Assembly (NCBI GenBank): GCA_025201365.1
Contig: JAIXMF010000145.1
Span: 1-31,539, forward strand
DNA length: 31,539 nucleotides
Reading direction: 5' to 3'
DNA from: Syncephalis plumigaleata
Taxonomy: Eukaryota; Zoopagomycota; Zoopagomycetes; Zoopagales; Piptocephalidaceae
The notes under the pieces were generated by a model that ran no database searches, was not told the origin of the DNA, and saw only the letters and a program-made list of their open reading frames with translations. The position numbers and the translations under genes are program-made. Every line of letters starts with the position of its first letter. Position 1 is the first letter of the stretch. This document shows positions 9,279 through 23,886 of this stretch, one piece after another.

Positions 9279-10208
9279 TCATGAATTTAAATACTCAATA
9301 ATGTTAAAAATTGAATCATTAGATATTATTTTACGCATAAGATCTTTCTCTTTAGATACATTGTTCGTCAAGTTACTATTTAAATACTTCCGAATATCTT
9401 TGTAACCACTAGCAAGGCACTCGCGCATTATTCTCCATTCACAGATGAAGGATCCATTAGTATTTTCCTCCGCCTCTTCTATTACATACTTTGCTTGTTT
9501 GCCAGAGTCTGCTAGCGCTTGTAATAAAATAGTGATAACTTCATCGTATTCCTTTTGCTTTGTTAAATGTTCTTCAATGCTCGTATTTAGCTTATCCACT
9601 TCCTTCTTTTCCTCATCCAAATGCTGTTCTCGCGTATCCAACTCCTCCTTCCTACTGTCCAGTTCTTCCTTTTGCTGTTCCACTTCCCTCATATGGTTAT
9701 CTAATTCCAGCTGTTTCTGTCCGAGTTCTTCTTCGGCTTTAGCATGTTTCTCTTGTGCTTGATGTAGTTGCTTCTCCATATCGTTAAAACCATTCTGTTT
9801 AGTAGCATTATCCAGTTGTTGTTGTTGCGTACTAAGCTTAATGCTGTACATTTCCTGCTGTTGTTGACTCCTTTCCTCTTCTAATTGACTTATACGACTA
9901 GACTGCTCCTTGATTGTTTCCTTGGCCACGGCAAGTTGCTCCTTCATTGTTTCCTTAGCCATGGCAAGTTGCTCCTTTAGTTGAACATTCTCGCAACTCA
10001 GTTCACCAATGACTTTCATCGATTTAATATATTCATCTTTCGATGCAAGCAATTCATTTCTTGATACAAGCAGTTCATTTCTTAATGCAAGTTCATTTCT
10101 TAATTGAGCATTCTCTTCCAACAATTGCACTATCCTACTGTCCATTGTTTCGTTCACCAATTGTTCTTCTTCCTCTGAATTTAATACGTTCGCTACTTCT
10201 TGCTTCAT
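9279..10208 (-). CDS. Coiled-coil protein, unrecognised family
   Basis: Single open frame of 309 residues with an ATG at 10208, apparently intronless, unlike most of its neighbours. Residues about 15-235 are a near-continuous coiled coil rich in Glu, Gln, Lys and Leu. Seen: heptad copies RNELLVS/RNELLAS, an 11-residue tandem repeat KEQLAMAKETM/KEQLAVAKETI, and KEELDSRKEELDTREQ. The last 75 or so residues (from YVIEEAEENTNGSF on) are less repetitive and may form a small folded domain with Cys and Trp (FICEWRIMRECLASG). No signal peptide or membrane span. Function unknown; such proteins act as scaffolds or tethers, but nothing here selects one. Tandem repeats at DNA level show the coil has grown by duplication. 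The gene sits between flanking direct repeats and beside a decayed repeat tract, which suggests a young or lineage-specific locus. Confidence 0.7.
   Translation of the reverse strand: MKQEVANVLNSEEEEQLVNETMDSRIVQLLEENAQLRNELALRNELLVSRNELLASKDEYIKSMKVIGELSCENVQLKEQLAMAKETMKEQLAVAKETIKEQSSRISQLEEERSQQQQEMYSIKLSTQQQQLDNATKQNGFNDMEKQLHQAQEKHAKAEEELGQKQLELDNHMREVEQQKEELDSRKEELDTREQHLDEEKKEVDKLNTSIEEHLTKQKEYDEVITILLQALADSGKQAKYVIEEAEENTNGSFICEWRIMRECLASGYKDIRKYLNSNLTNNVSKEKDLMRKIISNDSIFNIIEYLNS
9906..9971 (-). repeat. 33-bp tandem duplication within coiled-coil gene
   Basis: Two adjacent 33-bp units (9906-9938 and 9939-9971) differing at only four positions, each coding 11 residues of the KEQLA.AKET type. 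They keep the reading frame and indicate recent slippage-type expansion. Confidence 0.85.
10040..10105 (-). repeat. 21-bp heptad repeats within coiled-coil gene
   Basis: About three imperfect copies of a 21-bp unit centred on TTCATTTCTT on the plus strand, coding RNEL.(L) heptads. The unit length equals one coiled-coil heptad. Confidence 0.75.
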
Positions 10209-10564
10209 AGTTTGATTTCCTTTCAGAATAAAATATTCAAGCGTGTATTGTGGTCTTAACTTGAAAGATATTGTAATGAGAATAAGGAGAAGAAAGCGCT
10301 TAAGTAATAATAATCAACTACAAGACGTGCTATGTAAGCATTTAATGCAATGCGTGCAATCTTCCGCCCTTTTAAATCTATAATTTGTTCTCCTCATACG
10401 TTCTAAACATAACTCCTTTTCTTTATTCCTTATCAACAATTGACAGCAATAACGCTTTCGTTGCAAGTGGCTATGATTATGCAACATGTTAAACATAAAT
10501 CTCCTTCCCCCTTATCGACTGATGTACAAAATTCTTAATTTTCTTTATTAACTAATAAAACATT

Positions 10565-10880
10565 ATGTCTCTCTCTACCAATGCTGTCTTCTTAGTATTA
10601 ATTACATTCCACTTGTCGTTGATTTCTTTCACATACTGTCTTATTCATGCCAACTGCATTTCCCTGTCATTTCCCTTACCACTAAACGGTAAGTGCCTTC
10701 TTTGTGCCAACTACATTCCACTTGTCAGTAAACAACTCACGTCTACTTCCTCTTAACTATATGCTAGTTATTCCTTTTCCTTTTATTTACCTATTTACTT
10801 TCTCAGTAATATGCGTCTTCTTCGTGTCATTCGTATTCCACTTACTTCCTCTTTCACTTTAGCATACACATTCCCAATAG
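10565..10880. repeat. Degenerate tandem repeat, about 55-bp period
   Basis: The block ..GTCTTCTT.GT..(A)TTACATTCCACTTGTC recurs at about 10581, 10634, 10690 and 10809, with weaker copies between and after. The clearest cores (TTCCACTT) start at 10607, 10716 and 10836, about two periods apart. It looks like an old minisatellite. Confidence 0.5.
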
Positions 10881-11569
10881 CAGCTATTCTGCCATACTAT
10901 CTCTATGACGTGTATTTATCTCTTTGTTTTCCTCTTCCTCTAAACTATCTACGTGCTCACTTGTCGTTATTATTACTATACCAGTAAGCCTTGTTTATTG
11001 TTCGTTCTAGTCCTTTGTTTTCTATCACTATCCTGCTTGTTTATCAATGCATAAGCGTTTACTGCTCTCGTTGTTATATGTACCTTTTACTTTACCACTC
11101 TTTTCCGTCAACTGTTTGTATGCCACCCTTACGTCATGCTTTTATTTGTATTTTTATTTGTTTACTGCCATCTACATATTCTATCTATTTACAATCATAC
11201 ACTGCTTCTTCAAATAAACTGGCATACGTGTTCATGCACCCTTCCTTGCTCATTCCTTGCTCGTTCGTGACAAATCAGTCATTCTACTAACTACTGCTTG
11301 TTTATTACATTGTTTATCGTGTATTCTATTTGTTCACTCGTTGCTACCTCTATGCAATTAATCGTAAGCATTATCATCATAATTTATCTATCATACTAGT
11401 CAATAGCTACTTGTAAGTACATGACATGGCAATATCCAACTATACTAGTACACTTGTATCATCTACCTTATAGAATTGATGATGATAGTTATCGCTATCA
11501 ATAAATGATCCATTACTGAATACTGAATTGTTATTATTGTCATGCTGTATCAATTGGCATTTCTACGGT

Positions 11570-11611
11570 GATAATGGTGTTAACAATTGTGTTAATCTAT
11601 TTGTTAATAAA
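11570..11611. repeat. Flanking direct repeat, right copy
   Basis: Starts GATAATGGTGTTAACAATTG and continues into CTATTTGTTAATAAA; partner of 9213-9253, about 2.36 kb away in the same orientation. Confidence 0.6.
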
Positions 11612-11760
11612 CTGTAAACGTTAAAGGCTAACTGCGCAAATTGGATGGAAAAGTCATGTATTTTATTCAAGTAAATAAAAATTAAAAAAATACACGTTAC
11701 CCGATTGCACTTTTCTATCTATCCATCGTATTGCTGGTGTGCGTCTTATCCTCGTATAAT

Positions 11761-13949
<2,189 letters not shown>

Positions 13950-14472
13950 TACCATCATATCAGTTGAGATGACATGATGATGTCTTGATCATTTGGTTGC
14001 AAGTATGAACGTGACTACACTCACTGTATTGACAAAGTGTTTCATGATAATAAAATCAATAGCTCCTAAATTACATAATGAACAACATCAGGAATGTGGA
14101 ATGTATCCTAATAACAGTAAGAACTCTTTGGTATATATTACAATTGAACAGTTTACCTATTCCATTGTACCTGGCACTCTGAGATGTCCCTGACTGCTGC
14201 ATCACATGTATGTCTTTCTCATTGTTGTCTTGATTCTCCAGTCCACTCGACAAAGGTCATACAAAATTTATACATAATCCAAACTGGTTTCTATGCATCT
14301 ATAACGAGAAAGAAGGCCACCTCGGTTAGACCTATTATTGTGTAGTTCAAGCCAGCAATATATAACTATAAAATAGACGCGTATGCACATTTATTTCCTT
14401 CCCTTCTCTATTTTATTCTGTTCCGTTCTATCTTGTACAACACACATTTATATCATATCTACTATCCTACCA
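13950..14472. other. Intergenic after ProRS, with a downstream promoter
   Basis: No gene recognised. AATAAAA at about 14048-14054 may be the ProRS polyadenylation signal. The right end holds a TATA box and a pyrimidine-rich leader for the small membrane protein. Confidence 0.5.
14367..14373 (+). promoter_or_regulatory. TATA box of small membrane-protein gene
   Basis: TATAAAA about 106 bp before the start at 14473. Transcription would begin near 14395-14400, which places the in-frame ATG at 14383 outside the transcript and favours the later start. Confidence 0.45.
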
Positions 14473-14808
14473 ATGCCTATTATTAATTACAACAATCCAA
14501 AGAGTACAGAATGGATAAGCAATGCCACCTATTTCGGCATCATTCCACTTCATCCAGATGGAGGAATGAACATGCATGATTATTACATAGGTGGCGGCAA
14601 TATGACAAGGCAACGCAACCGATTTGCTGGTAATGTGCCTCAGCTTATTTGTGCCGGAGTATCGACATATGCAATCCTATATAAAGTCATACTATCATAC
14701 AAGATGGTTATGCATCGACCAAGGCAACTTGCGCCGTGGTGTTGTTTGAGTGCCTCCACAATGTGTGCCGCCACACTTGTAGCAATTATGATAAGTCTTC
14801 TTGGATAG
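14473..14808 (+). CDS. Small two-span membrane protein, unrecognised
   Basis: A 111-residue intronless frame. I recognise no family. The N-terminal half is polar with a Gly/Met-rich stretch (HPDGGMNMHDYYIGGGNM). Two hydrophobic segments follow: VPQLICAGVSTYAILYKVIL (about residues 56-75) and WCCLSASTMCAATLVAIMIS (about 89-108), separated by a basic loop (YKMVMHRPRQ). This hairpin with a short C-terminal tail is common among small organelle or ER membrane proteins. The start at 14473 is preferred to 14383 because a TATA box at 14367 and the C/T-rich stretch before 14473 look like promoter and leader. If 14383 were used, 30 more hydrophobic residues would be added. Confidence 0.5.
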   Translation: MPIINYNNPKSTEWISNATYFGIIPLHPDGGMNMHDYYIGGGNMTRQRNRFAGNVPQLICAGVSTYAILYKVILSYKMVMHRPRQLAPWCCLSASTMCAATLVAIMISLLG

Positions 14809-15031
14809 CTCACTGAAATCACCCATATGTGATCTGTTATTATCCATCTTACATAGTCATGATCAATTCTAATTGCGTAAAAACAGCTTATAATCGACAT
14901 CGACATTACCAATCATGTATAACACTCAAGACTACTGGACAACCATATTTATATCTATTCTAATGCCAATTCTAATCCAACTCAAATACAACTTTTCTAT
15001 AATACACACACGCACTAATTCGAGCAATCAA

Positions 15032-15802
15032 CTACTGGTAATACTTGTCGGCAATGTACATCAAACATTGTAAAATGGCCAAACGCTCTTGTTGTCTCTC
15101 TTTAGCGAGTACCTAACAGTAGATTTAGTAAAATGATAATGACAACATCGTATCCATCGACTAACATGAGTAATAATTCCTCCTGCCTTGTTTGCCTATT
15201 ACCCGTTAGTATTTCCTTATATCATATTGTCATAACATAACAGTTACCTGTACAGATAGTTGCGCTTGTTCCTTCGTATTCCGTAGTGCTGCTGCTACTG
15301 CCATCTTACTTTGTGGTCTATCACTTGGAATGGACGATTCTTCATTCGCTATTTCCTCGTCTGACTCTGAAGCATATCCACTAAGTAATGACAATCCTGT
15401 AGTTGGCTCCACTTCTAATGTCTTATCCTATCATCGTTCATATATATGTCAACAGCTATTGTTATACTAGACAAAACAAACAACCAACAATACACACTCT
15501 AGTTTGCTCGTTATCCTTTAGTGGATACTTGCGTTTACGCTCTGCAATCCATTGTGCAATCTCTTCCGGATTATCTAGTCGTGGAATAGAGTAGCGTGGT
15601 GTCCCTTCATATCCATTAGTTGCTCGTCGATCACCGCCACCACCTCCACGACCTCTACCACGACCACCTCGGAAGTGACCACGTCTACCATGTCCTGTAG
15701 TGCGTGTACGCCCTATAAACTAGTCATTAGCAACCATATCTACAATTAATAGTCAGACTATACCATACCATTGTAGGGACGTTGTTGTTGTTGTTGTTGC
15801 AT
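15032..15802 (-). CDS. NUFIP1/Rsa1-like box C/D snoRNP assembly factor (short form)
   Basis: Predicted 167 residues from exons 15769-15802, 15498-15712, 15248-15421 and 15032-15112; phases close. NUFIP1/Rsa1 bridges Snu13/15.5K and the R2TP machinery during box C/D snoRNP assembly in the nucleus. Seen: a poly-Gln start (MQQQQQQ), an RGG-type stretch (FRGGRGRGRGGGG, about residues 27-39), the Snu13-binding PEP-type motif NPEEIAQWIAERKRKYP (about 59-75), an acidic segment LSLLSGYASESDEE, and a C-terminal ERLAILQCLMYI that resembles the family's conserved terminal helix, where the Hit1/ZNHIT3 partner binds. NUFIP1's zinc finger is absent, as in yeast Rsa1. The intron 2 boundary was chosen to keep frame (GTGTGT donor, AAG acceptor) and is the weakest junction. 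Divergent from PRP40. Confidence 0.78.
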
Positions 15803-15907
15803 TTTGTTATATAAAAATAAAAGAAGGAAAAGGTTGAAAAGAAATACGAGTGGCAACAATCAAAACAATATCGCGCGTTTTCTTTTTTTCCTATCTGTTC
15901 TATCACC
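15803..15907. promoter_or_regulatory. 105-bp divergent promoter region (NUFIP1-like / PRP40)
   Basis: Opposed start codons 105 bp apart with no room for separate promoters. It contains a T-rich tract before PRP40 and a CGCG core, but no TATA box. Both genes act in nuclear RNP biology, so co-expression is plausible. Confidence 0.6.
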
Positions 15908-18442
<2,535 letters not shown>

Positions 18443-18926
18443 TGAATAATTCGATAGACAACATGTTCGTAGGTAAATGTACTACGTTTGAATAGTTGCT
18501 TTGTTGTTTGTTAAATCAAATAAAGCATGACATAAATCATCTATTAATCATTTATAATATAGAATAGAACACAATGATAAACATATATGTATGTATATAG
18601 AGAGTGATTATTATTATTATTATTATTTACATGATGACTTGTATTCATTGATATGCTATTTGATCATTCTGTAGCAATTACATCAATGTAACAGTGTGAG
18701 TGTAAGTGTGTGTATCCCCAATAACAACAACAACAATAGCAACAATGACAATAACGACAATAATAGTATAATGATGCTAATATACTAATAGCTAGCTAGA
18801 GTAAGGATAAGTGAATATGTGTATAGAGAACTGCTATTACTATTACTATCATAATCATTATTATTACTATTATTACTATAATATATATATATCTGTATAT
18901 ATGTATGTATGTATATATGCTGATAA
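18443..18926. other. Tail-to-tail intergenic region with AT microsatellites
   Basis: Between the PRP40 and CLASP stop codons. It contains an AATAAA at 18519-18524 for PRP40, TTA repeats at about 18608-18628, CAA/CAATAA repeats at about 18720-18765 and TATATA/TATG repeats at about 18880-18920. No gene seen. Confidence 0.7.
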
Positions 18927-21900
18927 TTACCGCACTATCTGATTACGATTGATGTAAACCGCAACCAACTTACGCTGTGGTACTGATAAATGAGTTAAAT
19001 AAACGTCTAATTGATCACCTTGGATGCCATGTAGTGCCACCAATAGATCAACGGCCGATTTACGCACTTCTGGTGTATGATTATTCAAACCCTAATCGTC
19101 ATTAATGTGTAGATAGGGAAATGAATAGATTAGAATACGAGTTATAGATCATAATAGGAGCATTTCTTCTTACCTCAGTGGCTAATCCAACAATCTTGGC
19201 CACCGCCTCCGAGGATAGAATGGTACACTCGGAGCGGCGTAACAATTTCGAGAATAGCATGAATCCAGTGGCCAATGGATTAGACTTGACACCGAATAGA
19301 GTACCGAAGTTGATCGTTGATGTCGTGTCATTCGTCGAGTTATTATGCTGATCACTACTCGAGGCTTCGCCATCATTATTTGTAGACTCGTTCTCCTCCT
19401 CCTCTCCTCCTTCTCCATTTGCTCTTGCCTCTGACGCAATATGTGCCACGCATCCTTCCAATAAATGAATTAACGCATCGAGACATACTTGATGGTTGGT
19501 TAATGAGACAAATGCGTCCAGCGCATCTTCTGCAGCACTGCATACTGAATGTGAGTCATTAGTCCGGCATATCATCAATTGACGAAGTAATGCGTTGGCA
19601 TCCACTCCTAATAGTGCGGATTCACAATGAAGTAGCTGTTTCACCAATAGAATACAGTATTCCTTCTTGGCCACATCCTAAGAAGATTAATGATAAATAA
19701 TAATAATGAAATAAGTAAGCATATCTAACTATTCCTATTACTATTACAATACCTTTTCATTTTCTAAAAATGTAATTGATTCTGTTACTAGTGCACTGAA
19801 TCCTTCTCCATTAGCGCCCCAGACTGATTCGGTAAGTGTTGGATCAATATCAGGTGATGTCTCCTTTGCTAATCGGATTAGTTTACGGAATATCAAACTA
19901 TCCGCGGTACCATCATGCAATTGCGATAGTCCACGGTGAAGTGTATCAATCTTGTCGCTCACTCCAGCTGATAAAGGTGATGTGGCCGATAATCCTAATA
20001 ATACAAGGTAAGTAAACAGTAATTAATTAATTAGTGTAAATCTTACCATGTCGACTAAACAGGCTCATTGGTTTTTTATCAACATCAGTTGATATTCTTA
20101 GTGGAGTTGGAGGTGATTTTGGTTTAGATGCTGACGTACTGCCGTTGGTAGCATGTCCATTGGTAGTGGAACTTCCCTCGGGTGGAGTAAGTGGCGCGGT
20201 CATATCTTGCGAGTTGCCATTCTCGCCATTGATCGATAGACTAGCGATTGACGAATCAACCTAATAATGTCATCAATAATCATTAGTATGTCATGGTATT
20301 TGTATTATATCGTGTATACACACTACTTACATGAGCCATATCATTATCCATTGCACCGTTGTAATGTTGTGCATCATAGGTCTCTATGTAGTCGGCTTCT
20401 TCGTCTTCGTCGCCGTAAACACCGTCCTCCTCACCTACTTCCACGTGTCCGTTTCCTGCTGCGTAAACTGGCATACCAATCTCGGGATGATCGTCGTAGT
20501 AGCCCTCCTCTTCCTCTTCCTCCATACGTGCTACGTCTATACCGGTAACTGCTTCTACATCGGCAACTACCGCGGCATCAAAGCTGTAGAGAACCTGCTC
20601 GAACAGCACGTGATTCACTTGGCGAAGATTGTTAATCAAATCCACGAGGTTCTGATAGATCTTTGACGTGGCAGACGTGGTCGTCAACAACGGGAATAAA
20701 CGAGTGAGGTAGAGTTTAAAGTTGGACATATCGGCGAAATAGCACTTTGCCTCGTATCCGATCTCGCCATTATTCTCATCGATAACACGATCCGACATTT
20801 CCTTCATCCATGCCACCACGCCTGCAATTATTTTACGTCGCCCAGCTGCACTCATTGCCGGGGTACCGGCGGCTTTCTTGACACCACCTGGTCCAGAGGC
20901 AGCACCCGATATGAGACAACGACACAGAGCGGGTGCCGCATAATAATCGCCCAAGCTTTGTTTCAATCGTCGTAATGGTGTTAGTTTACCGGGACCGCAA
21001 CTACTGGCGACATCGCTAGAAGTTTCGATACTAATGACACGCGATATAATCTGCTCGAGCGGTACCACCTGGGTAATTGAATCCATGTGCTCGGGTACTA
21101 GCGCCGCTTTCACCACATCGGCATTGGCATCGGTGAACAGGCTGAGTAGCACGGGTGTGAGTGTTTGCGCTACGGGAAGTGCCTTCGCTTCAACTAGTGC
21201 CTCGTAGGAGGAACCCTCGGCCTGCATCATATGGGTCATCTCGACTAGACCCTCGACTCGGACACGCCAGTCGGTATGCTTGAGCTGATCGATCAACGGC
21301 AAACGACGATGACCGAGCGACGAGCCTGGACGACGTGTGGCCTGCACGCCCGGTCTATGCGATGCTACCGATTGACTGCGTCGTCCCACGGTGGGCGACA
21401 TTGGTCGTTTCTTATTACTGGGCGATGAAGAGCGTGTCGTGCTCACTTGTCGTGCAGGTGGCGGTGACACCGAGAGTCGACGTGCCGCTGACGATGAAAG
21501 ACTAGTCGGCGACAATGGCGGTTGCGGCGACATGATACTGCCACGTGATCCCGACGACGGAGTACGACGCGGTCCTGATGGTGATCGTGATCGACTCTCG
21601 TTGGAGCTGGTCGCCGACATGCGGGATGCCGGTCTACGCGGCGACAATGGCGGTGATACTATCGATGCTGACGGTGTACTCGGTCGACCTGAACGTGCAC
21701 CGCCTTTACTCATTGGTGAATGCGGCTTAGCAGCACCAGGACTAGTTGGTATGGGCGCATCCTCCGAGGTGGTCACGGTGAGTACATGTTTACCCAATGA
21801 GGATGCAGCACGGGTTTTGGCACCGCTACCACCAGCTGCACCTGTACCGGCACGTGACGCAGGACGTAATGGTGTTTTCGATGAAACGGTTATACCTTGC

Positions 21901-22823
21901 GTTGACGCCGTGTACAACTTGCCCAATTGACGAATAAGCTGTTTCTTATTAGAGGCGTCGACAGAGTTTAGAATACTAAAAGAAAGAAAAGAAAACATCG
22001 CAATTAGTTAGCTAATTCGATTAGTGGCAGTATATGCCCGAATACAACAACTTACGCTTGCGCACGATCTTGCCACAATTCCCAGTACAATTGGAAGGCT
22101 TCACGACTAACCTCGCGAGTACTCGGGTTGGCATCCGCTACACCACGTCGTATACTCTTGTCGATTATCTCCACGCCACCGGAGCGCACGATGGCATCGT
22201 AGCGATTATGACCGTGTGCCTCGAGAACGGTTTTTATAAATCCCGCGGCAAATGCTCGCAACTGACCGTTCTTGTCGACAACGGCCAAATGAATAGCATT
22301 TAGATTGCGAACGTGATATGAGGTGTTACGGATCAGCTCGTGAGTTGTCGCTGCCGCACTTTGCGAGATAAGTTTCTTGGTTGCAGCACAGGCTTTAATC
22401 AAGTTTTGTAAAAGTAGTTCGGCTTTTGGATCTAATGTGGTGGTAAGTTGTTGCGTTAAATCGGTTATCAATGCCATAACAGTGAGAACTAGAGAAGTAC
22501 GTAGACTGTGGATCTAAAGAAGAGGTAGCGTCGTCGTAAGCATTCAATTATCACGTTACTACGCATGATGTGTGCGTCACATTCCTAGGACTTCTTACCG
22601 TTTCCACGATACCCTCAAGTATCTGAAGAATTCCACTCATAAATGCATCCTTGTAGTCTTCATGCGCACCGCCGCGTAATAGACCGCGTACATGGTTGAG
22701 TGCTTTATCACGACGCTCCCAATTGTCTTCCGACTCTTTTTCTGAAAATAGTTTGGCTATCTTTGCAAACTCTTGATCGAGTTCTTTCTTTGAATTGACT
22801 TTGACGGGCTTTGGATCAACCAT
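18927..22823 (-). CDS. CLASP family microtubule-associated protein (TOG domains)
   Basis: Cytoplasmic linker-associated protein (Cls1/Stu1/Peg1 group), which binds tubulin with TOG domains and promotes microtubule rescue and spindle stability. Predicted 1150 residues from exons 22599-22823, 22056-22513, 20331-21975, 20047-20260, 19753-19994, 19174-19677 and 18927-19091. Seen: an N-terminal TOG (DNWERRDKALNHVRGLLRGG.., LRTSLVLTVMALI, AATKKLISQSAAAT, KNGQLRAFAAGF; about residues 1-240), a basic Ser/Arg/Pro-rich linker of about 190 residues (RRPASRMSATSSNESRSRSP and similar) typical of the microtubule-lattice-binding region, a second helical repeat block starting TDWRVRVEGLVEMTHMMQ, an acidic patch (MEEEEEEGYYDD), and a C-terminal HEAT-type domain ending NHTPEVRKSAVDLLVALHG. 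I saw no clear SxIP EB1-binding motif. The very long upstream gap may contain its leader or regulatory sequence. Confidence 0.93.
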
Positions 22824-23704
22824 GATAGGATAAGAGACGACTATCCGTTGTAGAGATAGCTATCTAACGACAGAATAATAGAGTGAGTTTAGATGCTGTA
22901 TCTGACGAGAGAATGTGCGTATATATATATATGTATATGAAATATGATATAGAGTAATCGAATAACGGAATAAATAGACCAAGAATGGTCTAAGATGAAA
23001 TATCGAACAACAACAGTAACAATAACAACAGGTTAGAATACACAGGTGCCAAGTAAACAGTAAGATGGATACGTGTCCACGTGGGATGTGCAAGTGTGTA
23101 TATATTGTATGCGTGTGGAGAGTAGAGAAGCCACTTTCATTCAATATGTTCGGATGAAGTTGGCGTACCGCTTGGACCAACACGATTCGAACAATTACTG
23201 CAGTTCTATCGGTCTGAATAGACTACGGGACGTTGAGAAACGCAGTATTGTCGTTATTATGCTTATCGGCGTAGACAGGGATGGCGTCAAGGCGAGAGAG
23301 GGACCAAGTGTGAATTGTGGAGGAAGAGAGAGAGAGAAATACGAAGTCAAGTAAAGGTTGAATTGGATGGAAATAAAAAGAGTACTCAGTAATGAGATGG
23401 AATCCAGATGCATATAAAGCGAGTAACAACGCCAATCGCTACAGCAAACGCTGAAGCGCAATAGAATACTTATGTATGCGTGTGTGCGTTGTTTGCTTTT
23501 AGTCAGAACCGAGTGCTAGAATGGATATGAACGCGCGTATGCGTGCGTATGTGTGGGGGTGGGGGTATGTGTTTATGGCGTATATGTTCAAAGCGAGCAA
23601 TAGTGATGTGGTAACAGTGTAGGGGAAAACGAGAAGCGCAAGGAAAGAGATAAAAGTGCAAAGAGAAAGAAAGAGGTTACGGATGGTGTACACTAATAGT
23701 AATT

Positions 23705-23886
23705 AGCGGTAATCTCGTTTGTATTCAAGCGGAGATAATTATATCCCTAGGGTATTCAGAATGAATCAATGCATCACCGATATATGTTGTGATTTCATAA
23801 TACAACCCGATTACCGCTTTGCTATTGTATTATAGATGGTTCGATCATCATCTATAATCACTTGTTAGAATATCATGCTATTCTAA
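23705..23886. repeat. Hairpin-rich island in the gene-free region
   Basis: Three inverted repeats in 180 bp: AGCGGTAATC at 23705-23714 pairs with GATTACCGCT at 23809-23818; ATTATAGATG at 23829-23838 pairs perfectly with CATCTATAAT at 23849-23858 across a 10-nt loop; TTAGAAT at 23865-23871 pairs with ATTCTAA at 23880-23886. The island has balanced composition, unlike the purine-rich flanks. It could be a small non-coding RNA, a degraded fold-back element or chance. Confidence 0.45.

Larger units (their letters stand above)
10209..11760. other. Gene-free, pyrimidine-rich region with decayed repeats
   Basis: No convincing gene. The plus strand is strongly C/T-rich from about 10500 to 11350. Open frames in it are hydrophobic, Ser/Leu/Tyr/Cys-rich and end at random, as expected from composition. 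It includes a degenerate repeat tract of about 55 bp period and the right-hand flanking direct repeat. The last 100 bp should hold the ProRS promoter. Confidence 0.55.

Noticed and set aside
9445-9762. 105-codon plus-strand frame rich in Ser, Phe and Cys
   Set aside because: Antisense of the Glu/Lys-rich coiled-coil gene, whose composition creates such frames.
10565-11290. Plus-strand hydrophobic frames that look like membrane proteins
   Set aside because: They follow from the C/T-rich repeat tract; no conserved motif and no consistent frame.
21391-21930. 179-codon plus-strand Arg/Asp/Gly-rich frame
   Set aside because: Antisense to the Ser/Arg/Pro linker of CLASP; composition mirrors that linker.
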